DNA of 64,000 nt from Agrobacterium cucumeris (GCF_030036535.1 NZ_CP080388.1:1426001-1490000); one strand, 5' to 3'; counted from the first letter of the stretch, positions 36,403-44,379 are shown. Program-made: numbers and translations. The notes: a model not told the origin generated them from the letters alone.

Positions 36403-38103
36403 ATGTCAGTATCTACCCCCACGCGCGAAGATTTCGCAGCGCTTCTCGAAGAATCCTTTGCCTCTAACGATCTTGCCGAAGGCTATGTTGCCAAGGGTAT
36501 CGTAACGGCAATCGAGAAGGACGTTGCCATCGTCGACGTCGGCCTCAAGGTTGAAGGCCGCGTACCGTTGAAGGAATTCGGCGCGAAGTCCAAGGACGGC
36601 ACGCTGAAGGTCGGCGACGAAGTCGAAGTTTACGTCGAGCGCATCGAAAACGCTCTCGGCGAAGCCGTTCTGTCGCGCGAGAAGGCTCGCCGCGAAGAAA
36701 GCTGGGTCAAGCTCGAAGCCAAGTTCGAAGCTGGCGAGCGCGTCGAAGGCGTTATCTTCAACCAGGTCAAGGGTGGTTTCACCGTCGATCTGGACGGCGC
36801 TGTTGCCTTCCTTCCGCGTTCGCAGGTCGACATCCGTCCGATCCGCGACGTTACCCCGCTGATGCACAACCCGCAGCCCTTCGAAATCCTCAAGATGGAC
36901 AAGCGTCGCGGCAACATCGTTGTTTCGCGTCGTACGGTTCTCGAAGAGTCGCGTGCCGAGCAGCGTTCTGAAATCGTTCAGAACCTCGAAGAAGGCCAGG
37001 TTGTTGACGGCGTCGTCAAGAACATCACCGATTACGGTGCGTTCGTTGACCTCGGCGGCATCGACGGCCTGCTGCACGTTACCGACATGGCATGGCGCCG
37101 CGTCAACCATCCTTCGGAAATCCTCAACATTGGCCAGCAGGTCAAGGTTCAGATCATCCGCATCAACCAGGAAACCCACCGTATCTCGCTCGGCATGAAG
37201 CAGCTCGAGTCCGATCCGTGGGATGGCATCTCCGCCAAGTACCCGGTTGGCAAGAAGATCTCCGGTACGGTCACGAACATCACCGACTACGGTGCATTCG
37301 TTGAGCTGGAGCCGGGCATCGAAGGCCTGATCCACATTTCCGAAATGTCCTGGACCAAGAAGAACGTACATCCCGGCAAGATCCTGTCCACGAGCCAGGA
37401 AGTCGACGTTGTCGTTCTCGAAGTCGACCCGTCCAAGCGCCGTATCTCGCTCGGCCTCAAGCAGACGCTGGAAAACCCGTGGCAGGCATTTGCCTACAGC
37501 CATCCGGCCGGCACTGAAGTTGAGGGCGAAGTCAAGAACAAGACCGAATTCGGTCTGTTCATCGGCCTCGAAGGCGATGTCGACGGCATGGTTCACCTGT
37601 CGGATCTCGACTGGAACCGTCCGGGCGAACAGGTCATCGAAGAGTTCAACAAGGGTGACGTCGTCAAGGCTGTCGTTCTTGACGTTGACGTCGAGAAGGA
37701 ACGCATCTCGCTCGGCATCAAGCAGCTCGGCAAGGATGCTGTCGGCGAAGCCGCTTCGTCCGGCGACCTGCGCAAGAACGCTGTCGTTTCGTGCGAAGTC
37801 ATCGCCGTCAACGACGGTGGCGTTGAAGTGAAGCTCGTCAACCACGAAGACCTCACCTCCTTCATCCGCCGCAACGACCTCGCACGCGATCGCGACGATC
37901 AGCGTCCGGAGCGTTTCTCGGTTGGCCAGGTTTTCGACGCCCGCGTCGTCAACTTCTCCAAGAAGGATCGCAAGGTCATGCTTTCGATCAAGGCTCTGGA
38001 AATCGCTGAAGAGAAGGAAGCCGTCGCACAGTTCGGTTCTTCCGACTCGGGCGCTTCGCTCGGCGACATCCTCGGCGCGGCTCTGAAGAACCGCGGCGAA
38101 TAA
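36403..38103 (+). CDS. rpsA: 30S ribosomal protein S1
   Basis: The 566-residue protein contains six S1 (OB-fold) repeats. The most obvious repeats begin VKNITDYGAFVDLGGIDGLL, VTNITDYGAFVELEPGIEGL and VKNKTEFGLFIGLEGDVDGM, each ending in a RISLGxKQ segment. S1 brings mRNA to the 30S subunit. The ATG at 36403 follows CCAGGAGATTTC; the eight codons upstream are not used. Codon use is strongly biased to C/G-ending preferred codons, as expected for a highly expressed gene. A terminator follows. Confidence 0.97.
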   Translation: MSVSTPTREDFAALLEESFASNDLAEGYVAKGIVTAIEKDVAIVDVGLKVEGRVPLKEFGAKSKDGTLKVGDEVEVYVERIENALGEAVLSREKARREESWVKLEAKFEAGERVEGVIFNQVKGGFTVDLDGAVAFLPRSQVDIRPIRDVTPLMHNPQPFEILKMDKRRGNIVVSRRTVLEESRAEQRSEIVQNLEEGQVVDGVVKNITDYGAFVDLGGIDGLLHVTDMAWRRVNHPSEILNIGQQVKVQIIRINQETHRISLGMKQLESDPWDGISAKYPVGKKISGTVTNITDYGAFVELEPGIEGLIHISEMSWTKKNVHPGKILSTSQEVDVVVLEVDPSKRRISLGLKQTLENPWQAFAYSHPAGTEVEGEVKNKTEFGLFIGLEGDVDGMVHLSDLDWNRPGEQVIEEFNKGDVVKAVVLDVDVEKERISLGIKQLGKDAVGEAASSGDLRKNAVVSCEVIAVNDGGVEVKLVNHEDLTSFIRRNDLARDRDDQRPERFSVGQVFDARVVNFSKKDRKVMLSIKALEIAEEKEAVAQFGSSDSGASLGDILGAALKNRGE

Positions 38104-38129
38104 TCGCTCTGATCTTTTGAAATGAAGAA

Positions 38130-38158
38130 CCCGCCGGAATTTTCCGGCGGGTTTTTTA
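38130..38158 (+). terminator. Rho-independent terminator after rpsA
   Basis: CCCGCCGG and CCGGCGGG pair around AATTTT, followed by TTTTTT, 26 bases after the rpsA stop. Confidence 0.93.
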
Positions 38159-38204
38159 TTGGCGTAGTCTACGCGTCATCGGAGACGGCTGGGTCAGATG
38201 GTGT

Positions 38205-39740
38205 TCAGAGCACGCCGCTCATTCTGAGATAATAATTTTCCGCACTGTCGTCGTAAGCCGCTTCCGGTGGGCTTTCCTGTTCGCCGGTCTCGTCATTGGC
38301 GGCTAGCCGTTCTTCCGCCTCTTCCGGGGCTTCGGCGTTTTCGCCCTCCGCTTCGCCTTCCGCTTCATCTTCAGAGAACGGGCCGCCACCGCGGGGTGGT
38401 GTTTCCGATTCATAGTCCTCTTCCGCCGGCGGATAGGCGACCAGTGGCAGCGGTGTGCCGTCTTTTGCAAGAGCGGCGGCGATCAGCGATTGTGAGGCCG
38501 ATTGTTCGAGCATCGCCATTCTCGTTTCCGGATCGAGTGCTACGCGGGGGAGGGGCTGGGCCTCCGGACGGTTGGCAATCGTCTCCGCCTCCTCGCCGTA
38601 GGGATGGATGAGCGGCGTCGGCACCGCGGTCTTTTCGGCCGGCTGATTCTCGAGTTGCTGCGGCGCGGTGCCCGGTGGCGGGACAGGTGGTTGCGCGCCG
38701 GGCGCGGCTCTGGTGGGAAGTTTTCCGGCAAGGGCGGCGAGCAGCAGGTTTTCCATGGTCTTGGCCTCGCCCGCAGGCTGGCCAGAAGACTGGGGCAGGG
38801 GCGTGCGCATTTCCTTCTGCTCCGCCTTCATCATATCCCGAAGGGGGAGCGCCGGGCGCATCTCGCCATTTTCAGCCCGCGGCGAGTTTGCCGGGCGTGC
38901 CTCTGCCGTTATTTCCCTGGTCACGTTGCCTGCGGGTGATTGAGGCGGGCGTCCCACACCTTCCGCTTTTCCCTCCGGTTTTGAGGCTGCCGGCGCAGGT
39001 TCGGGCATGTCTGTTGCCGGTGCGGAAAGGCTCGCCCGTAGATCCGGTGGCCCTATCTGCGCCGCGATGACGTTTTTTATCGCTGCGCCACCGAGGGCGA
39101 GCGGACTGATGAGCAAAGGCAGAAGCCGGGCGGTCGCTGCCGCGCTTGCCGGTTGCGCAGCCGCAGCGGCATTCTGGTGGTTTCCGGAATTCTGGCTTTG
39201 GGGGCTCTGCGGTTTCGGCTGCGTGGGTGCCGAACTGGCGGGATTGTTCTGCTGATAGGAGGAAACCACCGCTTTCGCTGCCAGATCCATTCCCTTGTAG
39301 CGGGAAAGCTCGATCAGCAGGGCGAGACGGGCTGCTTCCGGACCAGTGGGCTGTTTCAGAATTTCGGCCAGCATCGAAAGGCTCAAGCCCTGAAGGGCCT
39401 TGCTGACCTGCTGTTCCAGCGCCAGGCGCTGTGCGGGGGGCATGGTGCGCAGCGCGTCCGTCAGGCGCACCACATAAGTCTCGATGGCTTCGCCGTCGCG
39501 CCGTGGCAGGTTCATCAATTTACCGAGCGTTTCCGCCAGTACGGCGGTGCTGCGGGAAAGTTGAAATTCGCTGGTCAGCGAGGCGACCGCTGCTTTGGCA
39601 AAAATACTGCTGCCATTGTCGGGAGCAGGATTGGTCACCTGCGGTGTCGCGGCGTCTTTCGGCTGCCCGCGGGTCGCCGGCGGAACTGTCGTTCCATAGG
39701 CGGCATCGGCTGCCGAAATTTTCGTTACAGGCGGTAACAT
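38205..39740 (-). CDS. Hypothetical Pro/Ala-rich acidic-tailed protein
   Basis: I do not recognise this 511-residue protein. It has an ordered, helical-looking N-terminal part (about 48-165, LAETLGKLMNLPRRDGEAIE and VVRLTDALRTMPP), a long low-complexity Pro/Ala/Gln/Glu-rich middle (about 166-420), a short RVALDPETRMAMLEQSASQS segment near 400-430 and an acidic end. The last residues are YDDSAENYYLRMSGVL. There is no signal peptide or membrane segment. A FliK-like hook-length protein was considered because of the layout, but the FliK C-terminal signature is absent. It shares its region with two further minus-strand genes whose ends are similar. Confidence 0.7.
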   Translation of the reverse strand: MLPPVTKISAADAAYGTTVPPATRGQPKDAATPQVTNPAPDNGSSIFAKAAVASLTSEFQLSRSTAVLAETLGKLMNLPRRDGEAIETYVVRLTDALRTMPPAQRLALEQQVSKALQGLSLSMLAEILKQPTGPEAARLALLIELSRYKGMDLAAKAVVSSYQQNNPASSAPTQPKPQSPQSQNSGNHQNAAAAAQPASAAATARLLPLLISPLALGGAAIKNVIAAQIGPPDLRASLSAPATDMPEPAPAASKPEGKAEGVGRPPQSPAGNVTREITAEARPANSPRAENGEMRPALPLRDMMKAEQKEMRTPLPQSSGQPAGEAKTMENLLLAALAGKLPTRAAPGAQPPVPPPGTAPQQLENQPAEKTAVPTPLIHPYGEEAETIANRPEAQPLPRVALDPETRMAMLEQSASQSLIAAALAKDGTPLPLVAYPPAEEDYESETPPRGGGPFSEDEAEGEAEGENAEAPEEAEERLAANDETGEQESPPEAAYDDSAENYYLRMSGVL

Positions 39741-40007
39741 GGGTGCGCTCCGTTCCTATCGATTACCGCCGCTGGCTTGCGAAAGGGCCAATCCACACTG
39801 GCTCTCTGGTTCGCGTCTGGCCCGTCCGTTGAAAGATTGCCGCGCCGGTGATGTACAGGTGTCATCTCGCCCGCTCATGCGGGAGCGCCCGTATATGCCG
39901 CTGGCGCGAATGCCAGCTCTCTTCGGCACACACAGAATCATCAAGTCGAAGCTTGCCGCGCAGATATTAATATTTGGCTAACCATAAATTGTGCCGGATG
40001 GCTTCGC
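39741..40007. other. Spacer with promoter region of the 511-residue protein gene
   Basis: The 267 bases contain a CtrA-like box at 39967-39983 and an AT-rich stretch around 39960-39990 but no gene. The distance of about 230 bases to the next start would mean a long 5' leader. Confidence 0.5.
39967..39983. promoter_or_regulatory. CtrA-like box
   Basis: TTAATATTTGGCTAACC fits TTAA-N7-TTAACC, the consensus of the cell-cycle regulator CtrA, with one mismatch (C for T). It lies between the 106-residue and 511-residue protein genes. Confidence 0.4.
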
Positions 40008-40328
40008 TCACGGCGAAACGCCGATGAACATGCGGTAAAGCCCGTTATCGTCGGAATTGACCGAGGAAATGTGGTCGGGTTCGCTGACGGTCACTTCCAT
40101 GGCCTCCGGCGGCATGGCATCGAGCCAGCTCGCCTTGGGAAAACTTCTCTCGGGCAGAATTTCCACGGGATCGATGGTGTCGTCATCCTCGCCGGGCGCG
40201 AGGAAGCTCGCGTTATCCGGGGCGAGTGGCGGGGCCGCTATCGAGAGCAATGCCTGTGCGGTATTCGGTTCGGCATCGAGACCGGCGCTGCCGGATAGGC
40301 CGGAAATATCGGACATGTCTGAACTCAC
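40008..40328 (-). CDS. Small acidic hypothetical protein ending in DDNGLY motif
   Basis: This 106-residue acidic protein (about 16 Asp/Glu) has no recognised family, no signal peptide and no membrane segment. It starts MSSDMSDISGLSGSAGLDAE and its C-terminus reads SDDNGLYRMFIGVSP. The DDNGLY block recurs at the very end of the 416-residue protein encoded 35 bases upstream, so the two are likely co-transcribed and functionally linked. It may be a binding partner or a substrate sharing a C-terminal sorting or interaction signal. Confidence 0.65.
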   Translation of the reverse strand: MSSDMSDISGLSGSAGLDAEPNTAQALLSIAAPPLAPDNASFLAPGEDDDTIDPVEILPERSFPKASWLDAMPPEAMEVTVSEPDHISSVNSDDNGLYRMFIGVSP

Positions 40329-40363
40329 ATCATGTTTCGCTCAAATACGGTCGCAAGCGGCAA

Positions 40364-41614
40364 TCATGCCGCCTTTTTCTTCAGCAGTTCATAAAGACCG
40401 TTATCGTCGATCGAGATCGGCAAAATGGCGCTGCGGGCGTCATCGACAACCGCCATCGCGTCCAGCAATGCTTCCGCATCGGCCGGTGTGGTGGTCGCGT
40501 CTGTTTTGGCCTTGCCCGCCTCTGCAGGCGCATTATCGTTTTCAGCCGGGGTAGCTTCTTCGTCCGGCGCGGCCGCAAGCACGGAAATCAGGGCGATTTC
40601 CGATGAAATATCGACCGGACCTTGCCCCTCCGCGCCATCCGTTTTTTCACCGGCGGAAGCGTCGTTGTGTTCCTTCACGACCTCCTGAAGCTCCTGCACA
40701 TCCTCGAGTTTGCCCTGCGCGTCACGGCTCTGGATATCCTGCTCCCGCTCGGCCTTCACTTCGGCATCGTTGACTTCGCCGATGCGATTTTCGCCGCGCT
40801 CAGCCTGCAATTCTTCCTTGGTTTTCGGGTCGGCGACATCTTCCAGGCGCTGGATGACCTTCATCGTTTCGCGTGTCATGAACAGGGTGCCCTGCGCCTG
40901 CTCGTTCAGGGCATCCTTCACGGCGCGTGCCGCGTCGCCGAAGGGATTGGCGATGGCGGCGATCATCTGCTGGGCTGAAACGCCGAGTTCCTTCAGGCCG
41001 GTGGATTCTTCCAGATCGTTGACGCTTTTCGGCAAGGTCGCACGCGCTGCCATGATCGCATCCGACATCTGCACACCGAAATCCTCTTCCTTGCCCGTCA
41101 GGCCAGCGCTTGCTGCAATGCGGGCGGCAAGGGCGGCCATGGGATCGGTCTTGGCGGTGGCGCCATTGTTCAGCACGTCTACGACCTGTGCTTCCGAGAC
41201 GCCGAAGGATTTCAGGGAGATCGTCGTGGCTTTTCCCTGCGCATCAGCCTTTTCAAAGCCGCCCGTCAGGGTCAGCGCGTCCTGAAGTCTTCGCGCAAAC
41301 GAGAAGCTCGATTCGTCCTTTTCCTGGGTGACACCAAGGGCGGAGGAGAAGCGGGAGACGAGCGAGGCAAAGGCATCCGGGTCCGGTTTCATGATGCCGA
41401 ACAGATAGGCGCTTATCTTTTCATTGGCGACACGCTGGCTTTGGTCCGGTTGCGGCTGGGTCTTGACCGCCTCATCCTTTTTGGTGCCGCTTGCCTTTTC
41501 CTGCTCTTCGCGCTGACGTTCCTCGATAGTCTCGACCATCGACCGCATGAGGTCGCTGACGGCTATGCTGGCTGTCTGCTGCAGCGGAGTAATCATCTGA
41601 AAAATCCCGGCCAC
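40364..41614 (-). CDS. Hypothetical helical protein ending in DDNGLY motif
   Basis: I do not recognise this 416-residue protein. It is rich in Ala, Glu, Asp and Lys, mostly helical in character, without signal peptide. A charged region (VETIEERQREEQEKASGTKK, 27-46) precedes a helical block at 84-117 (SSALGVTQEKDESSFSFARR, then LQDALT). This block resembles residues 66-100 of the 511-residue protein. Two GVS-rich stretches follow, then a long Glu/Lys-rich segment (about 250-330). The C-terminus is ISIDDNGLYELLKKKAA. It probably forms an operon with the 106-residue gene. Confidence 0.68.
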   Translation of the reverse strand: MAGIFQMITPLQQTASIAVSDLMRSMVETIEERQREEQEKASGTKKDEAVKTQPQPDQSQRVANEKISAYLFGIMKPDPDAFASLVSRFSSALGVTQEKDESSFSFARRLQDALTLTGGFEKADAQGKATTISLKSFGVSEAQVVDVLNNGATAKTDPMAALAARIAASAGLTGKEEDFGVQMSDAIMAARATLPKSVNDLEESTGLKELGVSAQQMIAAIANPFGDAARAVKDALNEQAQGTLFMTRETMKVIQRLEDVADPKTKEELQAERGENRIGEVNDAEVKAEREQDIQSRDAQGKLEDVQELQEVVKEHNDASAGEKTDGAEGQGPVDISSEIALISVLAAAPDEEATPAENDNAPAEAGKAKTDATTTPADAEALLDAMAVVDDARSAILPISIDDNGLYELLKKKAA

Positions 41615-41646
41615 CCAAAGTTGCGGCCGAGAATAGGCAAATTCGG

Positions 41647-41663
41647 TAAATCAGTGCTTAACC
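41647..41663. promoter_or_regulatory. CtrA-like box upstream of the 416-residue protein gene
   Basis: TAAATCAGTGCTTAACC fits TTAA-N7-TTAACC with one mismatch. It lies 33-49 bases upstream of the start at 41614, a suitable promoter position. A second such box lies at 39967-39983 upstream of the related gene. Confidence 0.45.
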
Positions 41664-41677
41664 AGGCGTAAAAACGC

Positions 41678-42304
41678 TCAGCTATGGGCGAAAATATCCG
41701 TTTCTTCCCAGCCGAGAAGATCGAGCTTGGCGCGGGTCGGCAGAAACGCGAAACAGGCGTCGGCATGATCAAGGCGGCCATCGCGCACAAGGCGGTGGGT
41801 CAGCTTGTCGCGCAGCGCATGCAGGTGCAGCACATCGGAGGCGGCATATTCGAGCTGGGCGGGCGATAGCGTCTCCGCGGCCCAATCGGAGGATTGCTGC
41901 GCCTTGGAAATATCGACTTCCAGCATCTCCTTCAGATTGTCTTTCAGGCCGTGCCGGTCGGTATAGGTGCGGGTGAGGCGCGAGGCGATCTTGGTGCAGA
42001 AAACCGGTGTCGTCGTCACGCCAAAGGTGTGGAACAGGACGGCAATATCGAAACGCCCATAATGAAAGATCTTCTGGTGGGCGGGATCTTCGAGCATGCG
42101 CACGAGGTTGGGGGCCTGTTTCTGTCCGGCGGCGATACGGATGACATCCGCAGTGCCATCGCCCGGCGAAAGCTGGACGACACAGAGACGGTCGCGGCGC
42201 GGCACCAGCCCGAGTGTTTCCGTGTCGATTGCGATGGCCCCGGTATAACGCGCGGTATCTTCGGCGGAAATATCGCCTTCGTGATAGCGAATGGTTGCGG
42301 CCAT
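41678..42304 (-). CDS. RNase D-like 3'-5' exonuclease
   Basis: The 208-residue protein is a DEDD-family exonuclease domain: IAIDTETLGLVPRRDRLCVV (Exo I, D and E), then KIFHYGRFDIAVLFHTFG (Exo II with the second Asp) and LEYAASDVLHLHALRD (Exo III, YxxxD). It is much shorter than full RNase D and lacks the HRDC domains, matching a common single-domain form in alphaproteobacteria. It probably trims structured RNA 3' ends. It is divergent from the following gene with 163 bases between them. Confidence 0.9.
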   Translation of the reverse strand: MAATIRYHEGDISAEDTARYTGAIAIDTETLGLVPRRDRLCVVQLSPGDGTADVIRIAAGQKQAPNLVRMLEDPAHQKIFHYGRFDIAVLFHTFGVTTTPVFCTKIASRLTRTYTDRHGLKDNLKEMLEVDISKAQQSSDWAAETLSPAQLEYAASDVLHLHALRDKLTHRLVRDGRLDHADACFAFLPTRAKLDLLGWEETDIFAHS

Positions 42305-42467
42305 GTCTTGCTCCAGAAATTGCAGTCGGTTGCTCCGGCTATAACGGAAAGAATGGCCTGATGATACCGTTTTATGGGTCGGTTCGGCGTGGCTTCGCGC
42401 TTGCCTTTGCGAAAGTCCCCGGGTTAGGTTCGGGAAATCCTTTTCTTACAAAACGCATGAATTCCCG

Positions 42468-43082
42468 ATGACAAAGAAAATCTATCTCGCCGGACCGGAA
42501 GTCTTCCTCCCGAACGCGCGTGAAATGCTCGATCTCAAGGCCTCGCTGGCGCGGGATGCCGGTTTTACGCCGCTTTCACCGGGTGATCTGCAGATTCCGC
42601 CGGCCGATACCCGGATCGGCCATGGCTGCAACATCAATGCCGTTGACGAGCGGATGATGCTGGAAGCGGATGCGGTGATTGCCAATCTCACACCGTTTCG
42701 CGGTATCGCTGCCGATACGGGAACAAGCTTTGAGCTGGGTTTCATGTGCGCGCTGGGCAAGCCGGTTTTCGCCTATACCAATGTCGCGGCCAATCACTTC
42801 ACCCGCATCAAGGCGCATTATGGCGGTGTTTCCACCATCGATGAAACGGGCCGTTATCGCGGGCCGGACGGGCTGTCGATCGAGAATTTCGACATGGTCG
42901 ACAATCTCATGCTGCATGGTGGAATTGTGCGGCGCGGTGGGGTCATCATTGTCGGCAATGCGCCTGAAGAGGCGCTCTATACGGACCTCGACGCCTATAA
43001 ACGCTGCCTTGCGGCGGCGGCGGAGAAATTACTGGGACAGACTGATCCTGACAGAACGAAATTAGCGGAGACATCATCATGA
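42468..43082 (+). CDS. Nucleoside 2-deoxyribosyltransferase family protein
   Basis: The 204-residue protein begins MTKKIYLAGPEVFLPNAREM, the family signature. DAVIANLTPFRGIAADTGTS and the FELGFMCALGKPVFAYTN stretch carry the expected Asp/Glu residues of the active site. The family moves deoxyribose between bases, or hydrolyses the N-glycosidic bond of (deoxy)nucleotides. The stop overlaps the start of the next gene (ATGA), so the two are coupled. Substrate and direction of the reaction are not decided by the sequence. Confidence 0.88.
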   Translation: MTKKIYLAGPEVFLPNAREMLDLKASLARDAGFTPLSPGDLQIPPADTRIGHGCNINAVDERMMLEADAVIANLTPFRGIAADTGTSFELGFMCALGKPVFAYTNVAANHFTRIKAHYGGVSTIDETGRYRGPDGLSIENFDMVDNLMLHGGIVRRGGVIIVGNAPEEALYTDLDAYKRCLAAAAEKLLGQTDPDRTKLAETSS

Positions 43083-43828
43083 GCGGTACCATTCTTATCA
43101 CCGGCGCCACATCGGGTTTCGGCCAGGCTACGGCGCGGCGCTTCATCAAGGAAGGCTGGAAGGTCATCGGCACAGGCCGGCGGGCGGAACGGCTGGAGGC
43201 GCTGGCGGCGGAACTCGGCTCGGCCTTCCATGGTGCCGCTTTCGACATTACCGATGAGGATGCGACGGCAAAGGCGCTGGCTGCGTTGCCGGAGGGCTTC
43301 CGGGATATCGACATTCTCGTCAACAATGCCGGCCTTGCGCTTGGCACGGCGCCCGCGCCGCAGGTGCCGCTGAAAGACTGGCAGACCATGGTGAACACCA
43401 ATATCACCGGCCTGTTGAACGTCACTCACCTTCTCTTGCCCACGCTGATCGAGCGTAAGGGTATTGTCGTCAACCTCTCTTCGGTCGCCGCGCACTGGCC
43501 CTATGCCGGCGGCAACGTTTATGCCGGCACGAAAGCTTTCCTGCGGCAGTTCTCGCTCGGCCTTCGCTCGGACCTGCATGGCAAGGGCGTGCGCGTCACT
43601 TCCATCGAACCCGGCATGTGCGAAACCGAATTCACGCTGGTGCGCACCGGCGGCAACCAGGATGCGTCGGACAATCTCTATAAGGGTGTCAATCCGATCA
43701 CGGCCGACGATATCGCCAATACGATCTATTGGGTCGCCTCGCAGCCCAAACACATCAATATCAACAGCCTCGAACTCATGCCGGTCAACCAGTCCTTTGC
43801 CGGTTTTCAGGTCTATCGCGAAAGCTGA
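43079..43828 (+). CDS. Short-chain dehydrogenase, YdfG-like
   Basis: The 249-residue SDR has the cofactor loop TGATSGFGQATARRF, the NNAGLALG segment, and the Ser-Tyr-Lys triad in SSVAAHWPYAGGNVYAGTKA. PGMCETEFTLVR follows, typical of the YdfG group of NADP-dependent 3-hydroxy acid (for example L-allo-threonine or serine) dehydrogenases. It overlaps the deoxyribosyltransferase-like gene by four bases. A link between these two activities is not obvious. Confidence 0.9.
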   Translation: MSGTILITGATSGFGQATARRFIKEGWKVIGTGRRAERLEALAAELGSAFHGAAFDITDEDATAKALAALPEGFRDIDILVNNAGLALGTAPAPQVPLKDWQTMVNTNITGLLNVTHLLLPTLIERKGIVVNLSSVAAHWPYAGGNVYAGTKAFLRQFSLGLRSDLHGKGVRVTSIEPGMCETEFTLVRTGGNQDASDNLYKGVNPITADDIANTIYWVASQPKHININSLELMPVNQSFAGFQVYRES

Positions 43829-43889
43829 TATCGACGGGTTTCAGGGAGTGCTGAAAAACCGAGCAGGTATTTTAAAGCTATGCAAAAAT

Positions 43890-43904
43890 GCAATGCTGCA
43901 TTGC
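43890..43904. promoter_or_regulatory. Palindrome upstream of the sRNA
   Basis: GCAATGCTGCATTGC consists of seven-base perfect arms around T. It lies about 50 bases upstream of the first sRNA hairpin, in the place of a promoter-proximal operator. The regulator is unknown. Confidence 0.45.
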
Positions 43905-43943
43905 GAGACTTGCTCTGTTAAAAATCGCAGATGTCGCTATATT

Positions 43944-44070
43944 CCAATCATCGAAGCGACGCACTCCTCCTCCCAGCGTCGCTCGATGCGGATCGGTGGC
44001 ACTCCTCCTCCCAGTCGCCGATCAAGTTTGAAGCCTGCCGCACCTCCTCCCGCGGCAGGCTTTTTCCTTT
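43944..44070 (+). ncRNA. Anti-Shine-Dalgarno sRNA with three CUCCUCCC-loop hairpins (alpha-r14/NfeR1-like, cuckoo-type)
   Basis: Three hairpins in a row each expose CCTCCTCCC-type bases in the loop. Hairpin 1: AGCGACGC (43955-43962) with GCGTCGCT (43976-43983). Hairpin 2: GATCGGTGGC (43991-44000) with GTCGCCGATC (44014-44023), including wobble pairs. Hairpin 3: AAGCCTGCCGC (44031-44041) with GCGGCAGGCTT (44052-44062), followed by TTTTT, acts as terminator. The loops are complementary to Shine-Dalgarno sequences. This is the arrangement of the alpha-r14 family (NfeR1 of Sinorhizobium) and related cuckoo RNAs. The 5' end is approximate; CTATAT at 43937 may be the -10 box, or the RNA starts just downstream. 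Confidence 0.85.
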
Positions 44071-44114
44071 TCCGGACCTTCTTTTTTTGATGTTCTTTCT
44101 GTGGGTGCGTTTCA

Positions 44115-44133
44115 GCGCGCTGGCCAGGCGCGC
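44115..44133. other. GC hairpin between sRNA and second terminator
   Basis: GCGCGC (44115-44120) and GCGCGC (44128-44133) can pair around TGGCCAG. It lies upstream of the terminator at 44149 and downstream of the sRNA terminator. Together these two structures could form another small transcript. Confidence 0.35.
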
Positions 44134-44148
44134 GGAATATTCCAATGG

Positions 44149-44180
44149 CCCCCGAATTTCCGGGGGATTTTCATTTTTCC
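44149..44180 (+). terminator. Second terminator-like hairpin
   Basis: CCCCCG and CGGGGG pair around AATTTC and are followed by ATTTTCATTTTT. No gene lies between this and the preceding sRNA terminator, so it either backs up that terminator or ends a separate transcript. Confidence 0.6.
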
Positions 44181-44379
44181 CGTCAAGGCAATCGAAACGG
44201 GAATCGGACGCGCATCGATCACGATTTCGTTATGTCTAGATGAATATGCACAGTTTTGTGGCGGTGCATGGTGCTGGCCCATTGCTTAGGCCCCGGCCTG
44301 TGTTTAAGCATGGGCAAAAGAACGCTTGGGAGGTGGCCGACACGCTTGTGTCTGTGCGCCCGAAAGCGGCGGGGAGAGA

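Larger units (their letters stand above)
43829..44379. other. Non-coding region holding RNA structures
   Basis: The 551 bases between the SDR gene and the M24 peptidase gene have no credible gene. They hold a palindrome (43890-43904), a three-hairpin sRNA (about 43944-44070), a further GC hairpin (44115-44133), and a second terminator-like structure (44149-44180). The last 150 bases should hold the M24 peptidase promoter. Confidence 0.7.

Noticed and set aside
36406..37845. A 479-codon minus-strand frame opposite rpsA
   Set aside because: It mirrors the S1 repeats in reverse; strong codon bias of rpsA keeps the opposite strand free of stops.
38205..39740. FliK/MotD-type hook-length control protein
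   Set aside because: The Pro/Ala-rich layout fits, but the conserved FliK C-terminal core is missing and no flagellar genes are nearby.
43955..44060. Repeated CTCCTCCC units as a CRISPR or tandem repeat
   Set aside because: The repeats are only 8-10 bases, lie in the loops of different stems, and the spacers are complementary stems, which fits an sRNA and not an array.
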